A DNA stretch of 64,000 bases, taken from NCBI RefSeq assembly GCF_965227735.1, contig NZ_OZ245776.1, forward strand, positions 2,170,001 through 2,234,000, written 5' to 3'. Position 1 is the first letter of the stretch, and the number at the start of each line of letters is the position of its first letter. Source of the stretch: Larkinella sp965227735 (GTDB lineage Bacteria; Bacteroidota; Bacteroidia; Cytophagales; Spirosomataceae). This document shows, in pieces, positions 42,138-52,149 of this stretch. Below the pieces are notes generated by a model. That model saw only the letters and a list, made by a program, of their open reading frames with translations, had not been told where the DNA came from and made no database searches. Made by a program: the position numbers and the translations under genes.

Positions 42138-42149
42138 TGACAAAAATCA
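42138..42149. promoter_or_regulatory. Candidate Crp/Fnr-type box upstream of ppsA
   Basis: TGA-CAAAAA-TCA lies in the 380-base gap between the receiver-kinase gene and ppsA, about 200 bases before the ppsA ATG. It matches the TGAC-N4-ATCA form seen at the hemN/ccoI and L,D-transpeptidase loci. Besides this dyad the gap shows GC-rich short inverted repeats near 42200-42260 but no gene. Confidence 0.38.
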
Positions 42150-42344
42150 GTAACATAGCTTTCGTAAATCATAAAAATCCACTCTTTTTCCCGGCATAAA
42201 GCCCGCCGGTTTTTCTCTCGGGTGTCGGGCCCGGCCTCCCGCAACATGCCGGTAATGAGCATCAGTAAGCCGCCTGAGTAACGTCATAGCGTCAAGGAGG
42301 TTCGTCCGCTAGTTTGCATCCGCATCTTAAACCCTTGAACGGAC

Positions 42345-44741
42345 ATGAACACGTGGGTACTTCCTTTCAGCCAGATCAACAACGGAATGATTGCCAAAGT
42401 GGGCGGCAAAAATGCCTCGCTCGGCGAAATGTTTAACGGACTGCGGTTTTATGGCGTCCGGGTTCCCGACGGCTTTGCCCTCACTACCGATGCCTACTAC
42501 GAATTCCTGCATCACAATGAATTGCGGATGCCCATTCAGGCGTTGGTCGGCGAACTGGACACCCGGACGTTTTCCAACCTTCATGGCATCGGCCACCAGA
42601 TCCGGAGCCTGATCCGGAAAGCCGCTTTTCCGCCGGTTCTTGCCGAAGCCATCGGCAAAGCGTTCATCGACCTGAAGCACCATTTTCCGAACCCGATTCA
42701 GGTGGCGGTTCGCAGCAGTGCCACTGCCGAAGATCTGGTGACGGCCAGTTTTGCCGGTCAGCACGAATCGTTCCTCAACATCCAGACCGAAGAGCAATTG
42801 CTGCAAGCCTGCCAGGCCTGTTACGCATCCCTGTTTACGGACCGGGCCATCAAATACCGGCATGACAACGGTTTTGATCACCTGAAAGTGGCGCTTTCGG
42901 TGGGCGTTCAGAAAATGGTGCGCTCCGATCAGGCATCGGCTGGCGTCTGTTTTACGGTAGACCCCGACACCAGCCACGAAAACCTGATGCTGATTACGGG
43001 GAGCTGGGGTTTGGGCGAAAACGTGGTGCTGGGCAATGTCAACCCCGATGAATTCTACGTCTTCAAACCGTCCATTGCCAAACGCCCCAACGCCATCGTC
43101 AGCCGGAAAGTGGGCGAAAAATCGGTGACGATGGTGTATGCCGATTCGCCCGAAGCCAGTCAGCCGACGGTCAATACCGATACGCCCCCGGAACGCCGGG
43201 ATGCCTTCGTCCTGACAGATGCCGAGGTAAATCAGCTCGCCAGTTGGTCGCTGATCATTGAGCAACATTACCGCAAACCGATGGACATCGAGTGGGCCAA
43301 AGACGGCATCGATCAGCAGATCTACATCGTGCAGGCCCGGCCCATTACGGCCTTCGGATCGTCGACGCTGCAACTCACCGAATACCACCTGCAGGCACCG
43401 GGTAAAGCCCTCACGCAGGGCAAAGGCATTGGTCACCGAATCGTTACGGGAACCGCGCGGGTGGTGGCGTCGCCCAAGGATGTGCCGACCACCATCGGTG
43501 CGTCGGACATTCTGGTCACCGACATCACCACGCCCGACTGGGACCCTATTCTCAAAAAAGTGTCGGCCATCATCACCAACCGGGGTGGCCGGACGAGCCA
43601 CGCGGCCATTGTGGCCCGCGAAGTGGGCGCGCTGGCGGTGGTTGGCACCAACAACGGCACGCAGGTCATTGCAGACGGGGCTACCATCACGGTTTCCTGC
43701 GTCGACGCCCAGGACGGTTTTGTGTATGAAGGTGCGTTGCCGTTTACGCAGGAAACCATCGATCTGACGGAACTGCCCAAACCCCACACCCAGTGCAACC
43801 TGATTCTGGGTGATCCTTCGCAGGCGCTGCGGCTGTCGCAACTGCCCAGCCAGGGCGTGGGGCTCATGCGGCTGGAATTCATCATCACCAATGCCATTGG
43901 CATTCACCCGATGGCGCTGGCCCGGTTCGACCAACTGACGGACGAAACCGTGAAGCAGGAAATTACGCAGCTCACCCACGGCTATACCGACAAAAAAGAA
44001 TTTTTTGTGGATAAACTGGCCCAGGCCGTTGCGCTGGTAGCTGCCAGTTTTTACCCCCGACCGGTGATCGTTCGCATGAGCGATTTCAAAACCAACGAGT
44101 ATGCCAACCTGCTGGGTGGCCGCGGTTTCGAACCCAAAGAAGAAAATCCGATGCTGGGCTGGCGCGGGGCGAGTCGCTACTATGATCCGCGGTACCGCGA
44201 CGGGTTTCGGCTGGAATGTGACGCCATGCGCCGGGTGCGCAACCAGATGGGGTTCACCAATGTGAAACTAATGATTCCGTTCTGCCGGACGGTGGAAGAA
44301 GGCAAGCGGGTGCTTCAGGTGATGGATGAATACGGTTTGGCGCGGCACGAAAACGGGCTGGAGGTGTATGTGATGGCCGAAATCCCCAGCAACATCATCC
44401 AGGCCGAAGCGTTCGCCGAACTCTTCGACGGTTTTTCGGTTGGTTCCAACGACCTGACCCAACTGGCGCTGGGTGTCGACCGGGATTCGTCGACGGTGCA
44501 GGGACTTTTTGACGAAAACAACCCTACGGTGCAGACGTTGATTGCCATGCTCATCCGGAAGGCTCACCATGCCGCCCGTCCCGTGGGCATTTGTGGACAG
44601 GGCCCCAGCGACAACCCGGCCTTCGCCCGTTTCCTGACCGAAGAAGGCATCGACAGCATTTCGCTCACGCCCGACGCTTTCCTGCGCGGACTCACCACCA
44701 TTCACGAAGCCGAGATTATGCTGGCACTCGATGCGCTATGA
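42345..44741 (+). CDS. ppsA: Phosphoenolpyruvate synthase
   Basis: 798 residues, full length for pyruvate, water dikinase, which turns pyruvate and ATP into PEP, AMP and phosphate for gluconeogenesis. Domains in order: N-terminal ATP-grasp (KVGGKNASLGEMFNGLRFYG, VAVRSSATAEDLVTASFAGQ, GSWGLGENVVLGNVNPDEFY), the swivelling phospho-His domain (ITNRGGRTSHAAIVAREVGA near residue 420) and the C-terminal PEP/pyruvate barrel (GLMRLEF, GSNDLTQLALGVDRDS, and the catalytic-site Cys in VGICGQGPSDN). A hairpin terminator follows. Neighbouring stress-type genes and the upstream dyad suggest regulation with energy or oxygen status. Confidence 0.96.
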   Translation: MNTWVLPFSQINNGMIAKVGGKNASLGEMFNGLRFYGVRVPDGFALTTDAYYEFLHHNELRMPIQALVGELDTRTFSNLHGIGHQIRSLIRKAAFPPVLAEAIGKAFIDLKHHFPNPIQVAVRSSATAEDLVTASFAGQHESFLNIQTEEQLLQACQACYASLFTDRAIKYRHDNGFDHLKVALSVGVQKMVRSDQASAGVCFTVDPDTSHENLMLITGSWGLGENVVLGNVNPDEFYVFKPSIAKRPNAIVSRKVGEKSVTMVYADSPEASQPTVNTDTPPERRDAFVLTDAEVNQLASWSLIIEQHYRKPMDIEWAKDGIDQQIYIVQARPITAFGSSTLQLTEYHLQAPGKALTQGKGIGHRIVTGTARVVASPKDVPTTIGASDILVTDITTPDWDPILKKVSAIITNRGGRTSHAAIVAREVGALAVVGTNNGTQVIADGATITVSCVDAQDGFVYEGALPFTQETIDLTELPKPHTQCNLILGDPSQALRLSQLPSQGVGLMRLEFIITNAIGIHPMALARFDQLTDETVKQEITQLTHGYTDKKEFFVDKLAQAVALVAASFYPRPVIVRMSDFKTNEYANLLGGRGFEPKEENPMLGWRGASRYYDPRYRDGFRLECDAMRRVRNQMGFTNVKLMIPFCRTVEEGKRVLQVMDEYGLARHENGLEVYVMAEIPSNIIQAEAFAELFDGFSVGSNDLTQLALGVDRDSSTVQGLFDENNPTVQTLIAMLIRKAHHAARPVGICGQGPSDNPAFARFLTEEGIDSISLTPDAFLRGLTTIHEAEIMLALDAL

Positions 44742-44800
44742 CGGGAAGATGATTAAAAAAGGCGAATGTAAAAGTGGAAGCTGGCGGGCTACGGATTAAA

Positions 44801-44836
44801 AGATGAGCCCGGTTCTGACGCTAACCGGGCTCATCT
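44801..44836. terminator. Bidirectional Rho-independent terminator
   Basis: AGATGAGCCCGGTT (44801-44814) and AACCGGGCTCATCT (44823-44836) form a perfect 14-bp stem with an 8-base loop, followed by T's on the plus strand and preceded by A's. It sits between the converging ppsA and SusD genes and can serve both. Confidence 0.88.
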
Positions 44837-44838
44837 TT

Positions 44839-46512
44839 TTAATACGGTTTGTTTGTGCCTTGTATGAGCCACATTTTGGCATAGTGGTGATCCTTACTTT
44901 GGCCGGCCGGAATAAAGTTGGTGCTACCCAACCGGTTCACGGCATCCGTGTAATTTGCGATGTATTTGGGATCCAGGTTGGGCGTAGGGTACATGTAACG
45001 GATTGGCAGGGCCGGGCCGAACTGTGCTACCGGACCGGTTTTCAGTGCGGGGTAGCCCGTCCGTCGCCAATCGAACCAGGATTGGACGCTGAACCAGGAC
45101 GAGATCCATTTTTGCTCCAGAATCCGTTCCTGCTTGTTGCCAGCGCTGGCGTAGCTGACTCCGGGTTGCGCATAATACGTTTCGAAGTTGAATCCGGTAG
45201 CAGCCAGTGCTCCTTCTTTGTCCATCGACGCCTGAACCGCTTTTTTATAATGCGCTTCCGCATCGGTCGCACCAAATCCACCCAATAAGGCTGCCTCAGC
45301 CAGAATAAACTCGACCTCGGGGTAATTCATAAAATTCATGGCCACATAGGGATCGGTATTTTTCCGATAACGGTCATGAATAAACGAAATGTAGGGATTC
45401 TGTTCGTTGGGATAAACCGCCACATCATTTCCTTTGTTGTAAACGATGCCCTGCGTAATGGGCAGGCCGACGGGCAAACCAACGTACAGGTTTGTATCGG
45501 CACTGGAGGCCACACTCGGCACATAAACGACGGAATATGTTTCGCCGAACAGGTTCGTGACCGTCCTGGTGGTAATGGTGGTCACGTTGGCATCCCATTT
45601 TCTGCGCACCGGATTGGCCCAGCGCTGCAACCTCGGATCTTTCAGTTGAAGCAGCTTGTCGACGAGTGGTTTGGCCGGTTTTGTCAGCCAGTTGAAGGTA
45701 GCCGATGCCAGCGGGCCACCGGGCTGGGTATTGTCGGAGTTGGTACCCAGAAAAGCCAGCGTTGCATCGTCAGCCTTACTGGTAAATGCACTGGCGGCAG
45801 CCTCCTTAAACTCGGTCTCCAGATTGATTCCCAATGCCGCCATTTCCGCCTTTTTATCCACCAGACGAAGGGCGTAACGCAGACGCAGCGAATTGGCAAA
45901 CTTTCTCCACTTTGCGGCATCTCCCTTATACATCACATCGGAAGTGGCACTCACCACATCCTTTGGCGTCAGGTTTTGAAGTAGCTCGTTCGCTTGTTTC
46001 AGGTCGGTCAGAATGCCCTTATAGACATCGGCTTGTTTGTCATATTTTGGAAAAAACGCTCCGGTGCTGGCCTTCAGTGCCTCGCTGTAGGGAATGTCGC
46101 CGTAAATGTCGGTCAGCAACCCGAAGAGCATGGCTTTCATGGTCAGTCCGATTCCCTGGAACAGTTTGTTGTCATCCCGCACGCCATTGTCATAAATGAT
46201 CTGCACGTTCCGCAGGATATCGTAGTAGCTGCCCCAGCCTTCCTGACCCCACGCATACTGGTTCGTTTCGGCCGCACCTTCGTTTGTTCCCGCCTGCATG
46301 TACTGCATGGCCGCTGCGATTTTGGAACTGTTCTTCCCCAGACCAAAGACGAGCTTTCCACTATTGACCAGTGAATAGGTGAGGACGTAGTTGGACGACA
46401 CATTTTCAGGACTGTTGGGATTTTTGTTCACCTCGGTAAGGTCCTCACAGGCGGACAGCCATAGAACCATCATCGCCAGCAGGGGAATTCTCAATGTTTT
46501 TATCGTTTTCAT
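44839..46512 (-). CDS. SusD/RagB-family nutrient-binding lipoprotein
   Basis: 557 residues from the ATG at 46512. The signal MKTIKTLRIPLLAMMVLWLSAC gives a lipobox LSAC (Cys 22). The mature start EDLTEVNKNPNSPENVS and the helical repeats (YKGILTDLKQANELLQNL, MYKGDAAKWRKFANSLRLRY) fit the SusD_2 type. NYPEVEFILAEAALLGGF near residue 400 is the conserved C-terminal motif. It is a surface lipoprotein that lids the SusC channel and holds the ligand. It follows SusC by 12 bases. The ligand is unknown; no glycoside hydrolase is adjacent. Confidence 0.94.
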   Translation of the reverse strand: MKTIKTLRIPLLAMMVLWLSACEDLTEVNKNPNSPENVSSNYVLTYSLVNSGKLVFGLGKNSSKIAAAMQYMQAGTNEGAAETNQYAWGQEGWGSYYDILRNVQIIYDNGVRDDNKLFQGIGLTMKAMLFGLLTDIYGDIPYSEALKASTGAFFPKYDKQADVYKGILTDLKQANELLQNLTPKDVVSATSDVMYKGDAAKWRKFANSLRLRYALRLVDKKAEMAALGINLETEFKEAAASAFTSKADDATLAFLGTNSDNTQPGGPLASATFNWLTKPAKPLVDKLLQLKDPRLQRWANPVRRKWDANVTTITTRTVTNLFGETYSVVYVPSVASSADTNLYVGLPVGLPITQGIVYNKGNDVAVYPNEQNPYISFIHDRYRKNTDPYVAMNFMNYPEVEFILAEAALLGGFGATDAEAHYKKAVQASMDKEGALAATGFNFETYYAQPGVSYASAGNKQERILEQKWISSWFSVQSWFDWRRTGYPALKTGPVAQFGPALPIRYMYPTPNLDPKYIANYTDAVNRLGSTNFIPAGQSKDHHYAKMWLIQGTNKPY

Positions 46513-46524
46513 TTTCACTTCCAA

Positions 46525-49500
46525 TTAAAAGTCTACGTTCAATTTAGCCCCGAACGAACCCGTGAAAGGCAGTACATTGTAGTACTCCACCCCCTGCGAC
46601 CAGCCCACACCGTTGGGTCTGAAAGCCCGTTCGGGATCAAGCCCCTTAATGCCCGCGGCCGTCCACATGAAGATGTTGTTCGCGACGAACCCCACCGACG
46701 CGTTCTGCAGATGCAGACGGTTTACGAAGCCTTTGGGAAGGCGATAGGTGATGGAAACTTCCCGCACTTTCACGTAGGTAGCACTGTACATGTTCTTTTC
46801 GGCAAACGGACGGTTGGCGTAGCGGTAGGCACTGAAGGGATCGAGCCATTTACTGCCCGCCCCTCCCAGGTTTTCGGTATAAACCGTATTGCCGTTGGCA
46901 TCTTTGGTGGCCAGTACGCCGGGATTAAGGCTGGCATCCTGCACCCGTCGGCTTGCTTCCACACTGCCTTCCGGCCAGGCAAACCCGTGGTATTCAGCAT
47001 TGCGGCCACCCACCCAGCTCCCCAGGTATTTATCCGGATTTTCCTTGATCTGTTCGGCCAGGCTACGGTTCGGATCGTAGCTTTCACCCGTCAGGGTTTC
47101 TTCCAACTGTCCATTGTTGCCCAGGAACATCATCGTATTGGAGTAGAATGACCCGCCCAGGCGCCAGTCGACATTCGCGAACAACGTGAAATTCTTGTAT
47201 GTGATCGACGGTTGAACGCCCATCAGGAACTTGTGGTTAAAGTTCCCGATCTTTTTCAGGCTGTTCACATCGTTGTCAGTCTGGTAAAGCCCCCCGTTGG
47301 TCACGATCGGGTAGCCGTAGTACGGAGAATTGGTATCTTTCACCCGCAGGATCGGGGCGGCATAGATATCCCCCACCTGGCCTCCTTCGTAGGTCCGCAC
47401 TTCGGCACCCGAGTAGGACACAAACGAGAAGTACTTGATCCCGTCCGCCAGTCTGGTGATGTACGTGCGGTTCCGGGTCAGGGTGAAGTTCATGTCCCAG
47501 GTAAAATTCTCAGTTTTGATCGGAGTCGTGTAAAGGGCCAGTTCGAAGCCTTTGCTTTCCACCAGTCCGGCATTGATCTGCTTGGTGTTGGCCCCGGATT
47601 CAATCGGTGTCACGATCGACAGTACCTGGTTTTTATTGCCTCTCTGATAGAAGGTCGCATCCAATCCAAGGCGGTTGTTCAGGAACTTCAGGTCAACACC
47701 GATTTCGCCGGAAGTGGCGATTTCCGGTTTCAGATCCGGGTTGGTGAGCGTTCCACCCATGTACATGCTCTTGGCAGCGCCCCAGTCGAGGGCGGTCTGG
47801 TAGATACGGCTGTACGCGTAAGGGGCTACGTCGTTACCCACCTGCGCATAGCCCGCCCGGACTTTGGCAAAACTTACCCAACGCGGCATGGTGAACATTT
47901 CCGAAGCAATAACGCTCAGCGAAGCAGATGGATAAAAATAGGAATTGTTCCCTTTCGGCAGGGTGCTGGTCCAGTCGTTGCGCGCGGTCAGATCGAGGTA
48001 GACCATATCTTTGAAACCAATGGATGCCGATCCATACACGCCATAAAGCTGCTTCCGGTTCAGCAGGCTGTTGTAGGAAACCGCTCCCGGCGCGCCGTTG
48101 GAGATGTTGTAAACCCCGGGCACCACCAGGGCGGTTGCCGAAGTTGCCAGGCTCCGTCCGTATTGCTCCAGCCGGTTTACGCCGGCCAGTGCGTTCAGGC
48201 TCCAGGCTTCGCCAATGTTTTTCTTGTAGCTCAGGATCAGGTCCAGGTTGGTTTCCTTGTTGTAGTTGTTGGAAACCTGGTAGGCTCCATTCACAGCCTC
48301 GAAGTTGTTGTAGGCCTTTTTCGCTTCCAGAATCTCGGTATACGAGTCGCGCGAGTACCGGCCGGTGATCGAGAACGCCTTCGTGATGTCATAGTCGAGC
48401 TGGATTTTGCTCACCACCCGGTCGCGTTTAAAACCGGTGGGATTTTCGTACACCAGATAAAACGGATTATTTTGTTTGTCTTTGTACTTCCGCTGCGCAA
48501 TGCCTTCCTGGCCGGGAAGCCAATAGTCGCGCAGGTCATTGATGTTGACCTGGGAACCGGTCTCGTAGACGCTCCGGACAACGTCATTGCGGCTTTGATC
48601 GATGATGGGCCGGTTGTCGGAACCCGATTCGGTGAGGTTCACATTCACCGAAGCCCGCAGTTTGTCGGTCAGGTTATAGGTGGTATTCAGGGCGATCGTC
48701 AGGCGGGACAGATCCGTGTTCGGGATGATGCCGGTATTCTTCATATTCCCGAGCGACAGCCTGAAGTTTCCTTTTTCGTAGTTACCATTGACCGATACGT
48801 TGTTCGTATTGGTGATGCCGGTTTGGAAAAAATCCCTGAACCGGTTGGGATACGAAACCAGGGGCACTTTTTGTCCGTTGCTGTTCCACAACGCCCATTG
48901 TTCCCCTTTGTCAAGTGCGGCTCCCCAGCTTTCATTTTCCGGCTCTTCCAGAATGTGCGCACCGGTTTTTCCCGATCCGAATTTGTTCTGAACCGCCACA
49001 TACTGCAAAGGCACATCCGCCACCACCGAGGTGTTCAGCGACACACCGATCCCCTTTTTACCACCCGTGCCGGATTTTGTCGTGATCAGAACCACGCCGT
49101 TGCCAGCTCGTGAACCGTACAGGGCTGCGGCACTGGGTCCTTTCAGGATGGATACATTGGCAATGTCGTTCGGGTTGATATCGGAAATGGGATTACCCAT
49201 GTCAGCACCGGCAAAACCGTTGGAAAGCTTGTTGGCAACCGGTACCCCGTCGATGACAAACAGCGGCTGATTGTCGCCGTTCAGCGAGTTGGCACCACGG
49301 ATGATCATGCTCACTGAAGACCCAACGCCCCCGCCCATCTGCGAAATCTGAACACCGGCGATCTTACCAGCCATGGCGTTCAACACGTTATTTTGAGGGG
49401 TTTGTGTAATGGACGTTCCTTCAATCGTGCCTACGGAATATCCGAGCGACCTTTTATCGCGCTTGATCCCGAGGGCCGTCACAACCGCTTCCTGCAGGGT

Positions 49501-50166
49501 GTTGACACTTTCGACCATCACCACGTCAATCACGCTCCGGTTACTGACCGCAACCTCCTGTGTCTGGTAGCCGATATAGGAAAAGATCAACACGGCGCCT
49601 TCGCCGGTGACGTCCAGGGAAAACCTGCCCGTAGCATCGGTGGTTGTGCCAGACTGTGATCCTTTCAGGATGACGTTCACGCCCGGTATTCCCGCCTTGT
49701 CTCCACTGGAAGTAACAACGCCTGTCACCGTTTTTGCCGGTGCTGTACGCGCTTCGGACACCGGGATGATCACTGCCCCTGATTCATGGGGCGCGTTGCT
49801 GATCTTTTTGAAAAGCAGGATTTGTTTTCCTTTCACCTCATACCCGGTCTGCAAAGGGCTCAGCAGTTTGGTCAGCACATCACTCAACCGCTCATGACGG
49901 GCCGAGATGTTCACTTCCAGAGACGACTGAATTTCGCCGGGGTTATACACAAAACGGGCGTCTGACCGGGTTTCGAGCGCTAAAAGCACCTTTTTCAGGG
50001 TCATGCCCTCCATTTGAAGGCTTATTCTTTTCTCAAGGATTTCTTGTCCACGCGCGTCGGCACCGGCAAAAGAAAGGCTGGAAAAGACAAGGGCGATACA
50101 GAGCTGGAGTACCGATAGTTTCATAGTAGTGCGCCATAGGGTTTTGAAACGCGGGGTTGGGTTCAT
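46525..50166 (-). CDS. SusC/RagA TonB-dependent transporter with STN domain
   Basis: 1213 residues. A long signal peptide (LSVLQLCIALVFSSLSFAGA) is followed by an STN domain at about 50-125 (LQMEGMTLKKVLLALETRSD, GYEVKGKQILLFKK), a carboxypeptidase-regulatory-like beta domain at 145-215 (GIPGVNVILKGSQSGTTTDA), the TonB plug (NVLNAMAGKIAGVQISQMGG, GDNQPLFVIDGVPVANK) and a 22-strand barrel. The STN domain normally signals to a FecR anti-sigma factor in the inner membrane, and both FecR and an ECF sigma gene lie just upstream. It imports a ligand across the outer membrane using TonB energy. The two ATGs (50166 and 14 codons later) give similar signals. Confidence 0.95.
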   Translation of the reverse strand: MNPTPRFKTLWRTTMKLSVLQLCIALVFSSLSFAGADARGQEILEKRISLQMEGMTLKKVLLALETRSDARFVYNPGEIQSSLEVNISARHERLSDVLTKLLSPLQTGYEVKGKQILLFKKISNAPHESGAVIIPVSEARTAPAKTVTGVVTSSGDKAGIPGVNVILKGSQSGTTTDATGRFSLDVTGEGAVLIFSYIGYQTQEVAVSNRSVIDVVMVESVNTLQEAVVTALGIKRDKRSLGYSVGTIEGTSITQTPQNNVLNAMAGKIAGVQISQMGGGVGSSVSMIIRGANSLNGDNQPLFVIDGVPVANKLSNGFAGADMGNPISDINPNDIANVSILKGPSAAALYGSRAGNGVVLITTKSGTGGKKGIGVSLNTSVVADVPLQYVAVQNKFGSGKTGAHILEEPENESWGAALDKGEQWALWNSNGQKVPLVSYPNRFRDFFQTGITNTNNVSVNGNYEKGNFRLSLGNMKNTGIIPNTDLSRLTIALNTTYNLTDKLRASVNVNLTESGSDNRPIIDQSRNDVVRSVYETGSQVNINDLRDYWLPGQEGIAQRKYKDKQNNPFYLVYENPTGFKRDRVVSKIQLDYDITKAFSITGRYSRDSYTEILEAKKAYNNFEAVNGAYQVSNNYNKETNLDLILSYKKNIGEAWSLNALAGVNRLEQYGRSLATSATALVVPGVYNISNGAPGAVSYNSLLNRKQLYGVYGSASIGFKDMVYLDLTARNDWTSTLPKGNNSYFYPSASLSVIASEMFTMPRWVSFAKVRAGYAQVGNDVAPYAYSRIYQTALDWGAAKSMYMGGTLTNPDLKPEIATSGEIGVDLKFLNNRLGLDATFYQRGNKNQVLSIVTPIESGANTKQINAGLVESKGFELALYTTPIKTENFTWDMNFTLTRNRTYITRLADGIKYFSFVSYSGAEVRTYEGGQVGDIYAAPILRVKDTNSPYYGYPIVTNGGLYQTDNDVNSLKKIGNFNHKFLMGVQPSITYKNFTLFANVDWRLGGSFYSNTMMFLGNNGQLEETLTGESYDPNRSLAEQIKENPDKYLGSWVGGRNAEYHGFAWPEGSVEASRRVQDASLNPGVLATKDANGNTVYTENLGGAGSKWLDPFSAYRYANRPFAEKNMYSATYVKVREVSITYRLPKGFVNRLHLQNASVGFVANNIFMWTAAGIKGLDPERAFRPNGVGWSQGVEYYNVLPFTGSFGAKLNVDF

Positions 50167-50197
50167 ATTTTTAACTGTTTTACAACACTTGCTAATG

Positions 50198-50220
50198 GGG
50201 CAAAAAACCGCTGTTTGCCC
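50198..50220. other. Hairpin in the SusC leader
   Basis: GGGCAAA and TTTGCCC form a 7-bp stem with a 9-base loop in the 194-base gap between FecR and SusC. SusC leaders in Bacteroidota can be targets of antisense or small-RNA control; here only the stem is seen. The rest of the gap shows no gene. Confidence 0.3.
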
Positions 50221-50360
50221 GGATCAAGGCCTTGTCAACGGAAGAAGTTAAAGGGGTTTAGGAGCGAATGATGGTTGCGACATCATATGTTTTTTACAGA
50301 TCAGTTTTTATTCATAGGGTTAAGGCTGGGTTTTGTGAATTAATTAGGCTTCTGAGGCAG

Positions 50361-51443
50361 TTATCGATCGGTTTCAATGATCACCCTGCCTTCTTCAATG
50401 TGGTAGGTGCCTTTGATAATGCGGCAGATGAGATGCAACTCGTCATGCAGGCTCATCTCCGAAAATGTGGCTGTCAGCCGATAGCCGTTCAACTTTTCAG
50501 GCTCGTATTCAATATCGATTCCATACGCTTTTTCAAGGGCGCTAAAAACGTCTGCAACGGGTGTTTCGTCGAACGAAAACCGGGGCGGGTGATACAGGTT
50601 CGCCAGCCCTTGAATCCTTGATCTGGTAAACCTGGCCTTATTCTGATTAAACGTAACCTGCTCATTGGGCAATAGAACCAGTCCCCCCGGACGAACCGCT
50701 ACCCTGTCCATTTTTTCCAGGTCTTTTTTCGCGAATACGGTAACCTTCCCCGTGAGCACGCTTACCGAAGCCTGTTTTTCCCGCTCATAGGCCACTACGC
50801 GAAAAGAGGTACCCAACACCCTGGTAATTAGCTGGTTTGAATAAACGAAAAAAGGGTGAGCCGAATCTTTCACGACATCAAAGAAGGCCTCACCGTCGAG
50901 ATACACGATGCGTCTGGGCTCTTTTTCCAAAGCCGAACTGAACGAGAGCTGGCTGCCCGGCTGCAAGATCACGGTACTCTTGTCACCCAGCAGCACCGTC
51001 ATCGGCCGGTCGGTGTCATTGATCCGTTCCACACGGATTTCCGACGGTGATGACGTTGCGGAGACTGCCTCAGATGAAGCACCCAGGGGCAGCTTATGCA
51101 CCAGCCAGCCAAGTCCGGCTACCACCAGAACAGCGGCCGCCACCCTGGCCCACACCAGATACATCCGCCTGCCCGTTGGCTGGCCCGTTTCCGGGTTACT
51201 GCTGAGCTTCCCAAGCGTGCCTTCCACGATCGTGTCGAGTTCATCGTCGGAAAGCGTTTGTTGTTTTTCAGCCATCGCCAGCAAAAGCGCCCTCGCGTCC
51301 TCAACGATTGCCGACCGGTCCGGATTGCCAGCCAGCCAGTGTTGCCAGAAAGCGGTCGCCTGGGCGTCACCGTTCAGGACCCATGCCCTGAAAAGAGCGT
51401 CGGTCAGAAAATCTTCGACGATAAACTTGCGGTAATCGGTCAT
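50361..51443 (-). CDS. FecR-family anti-sigma factor
   Basis: 360 residues from the ATG at 51443. A cytoplasmic N-terminal domain (FIVEDFLTDALFRAWVLNGD, FWQHWLAGNPDR) precedes a single membrane helix (VAAAVLVVAGLGWLVH, near residue 105). The periplasmic part is FecR (VLLGDKSTVILQPGSQLSFS, VYLDGEAFFDVVKDSAHPFF, TRVLGTSFRVVAYE) with a DUF4974-like C-terminus (VFSALEKAYGIDIEYEPEKL). It holds the ECF sigma factor and releases it when SusC's STN domain signals ligand. It lies between the sigma gene and SusC on one strand. Confidence 0.95.
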   Translation of the reverse strand: MTDYRKFIVEDFLTDALFRAWVLNGDAQATAFWQHWLAGNPDRSAIVEDARALLLAMAEKQQTLSDDELDTIVEGTLGKLSSNPETGQPTGRRMYLVWARVAAAVLVVAGLGWLVHKLPLGASSEAVSATSSPSEIRVERINDTDRPMTVLLGDKSTVILQPGSQLSFSSALEKEPRRIVYLDGEAFFDVVKDSAHPFFVYSNQLITRVLGTSFRVVAYEREKQASVSVLTGKVTVFAKKDLEKMDRVAVRPGGLVLLPNEQVTFNQNKARFTRSRIQGLANLYHPPRFSFDETPVADVFSALEKAYGIDIEYEPEKLNGYRLTATFSEMSLHDELHLICRIIKGTYHIEEGRVIIETDR

Positions 51444-51534
51444 AGAAACAGGCTTCAATAATGAGATGCAGGGAATGCCGCTCACATACCAGATTTTTGT
51501 ATTATTTTTTGAAAAATTATGGGGAAGGCTTTTT

Positions 51535-52149
51535 CTAGACCAAAAACAGGGTCAATATGATGAAGATGCTGATCGCAACCGTCTTGATACGGTCTCGCAG
51601 ATTCATGAACGCCAATTGAATCAGGTTCGATACCGTTTGGGGAGAAATGGTCATGACCTGCGCGATTTCATCCCGGCTGAGTTCCTGGTAGTATTTTAAA
51701 TAGATCACCTCGCGTTGACGCTTGGGGAGGAGGTTGAGCAGGTGTCCCATTTTGCGGGTACGTTCTGCCAGACTTTCTTCTTCAATGAGCCACCATTCCG
51801 GAGAAAATTCAACGTGCAACCCGCTGTCTTCGGCATCCGCGCTTTCATGCTGAGAGAAAAGCGGGAGCTTGTGAACCTCCCGGTATATTTTGCGCCGGAG
51901 TGACGAAAAAAGATAGGCTTTGACGTTGTCGGGGCTCGACAGCGTTTGTCTCCGGTTCCAGATTTCGATGAACAATTCCTGGATGCAATCCTTGAGAAAT
52001 TCTTCATCCCGGTTAAATTTTTGCCCGTAATTCAGCAAAGACCGGTAGTAGATCCGCATGAGCGATCCCAACGCCTGCTCGTTGCCAAGCACAAGATCTT
52101 TCCAGAGCCGGGAATCTCTCGATCGGTTGGTTTCAGGCAGATTGGACAT
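51535..52149 (-). CDS. ECF-type RNA polymerase sigma factor
   Basis: 204 residues. Region 2 is visible in LMRIYYRSLLNYGQKFNRDE and LKDCIQELFIEIWNRRQTLS with KAYLFSSLRRKIYRE; region 4 in LLNLLPKRQREVIYLKYYQE, LSRDEIAQVMTISPQTVSNL, a helix-turn-helix. The C-terminus ends in a hydrophobic tail, TVAISIFIILTLFLV, which is unusual for a sigma factor of this class and could be a membrane anchor. It heads the sigma-FecR-SusC-SusD unit. The 348-base region behind it (52150-52497) has an AT-rich probable promoter area and a terminator, no gene. Confidence 0.93.
   Translation of the reverse strand: MSNLPETNRSRDSRLWKDLVLGNEQALGSLMRIYYRSLLNYGQKFNRDEEFLKDCIQELFIEIWNRRQTLSSPDNVKAYLFSSLRRKIYREVHKLPLFSQHESADAEDSGLHVEFSPEWWLIEEESLAERTRKMGHLLNLLPKRQREVIYLKYYQELSRDEIAQVMTISPQTVSNLIQLAFMNLRDRIKTVAISIFIILTLFLV

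Noticed and set aside
42327..43979. 550-codon open frame on the minus strand
   Set aside because: It is antisense to ppsA, whose motifs are complete on the plus strand.
47212..49113. 633-codon open frame on the plus strand
   Set aside because: It is antisense to the SusC barrel, has no recognisable motif, and reflects GC-skewed third codon positions.
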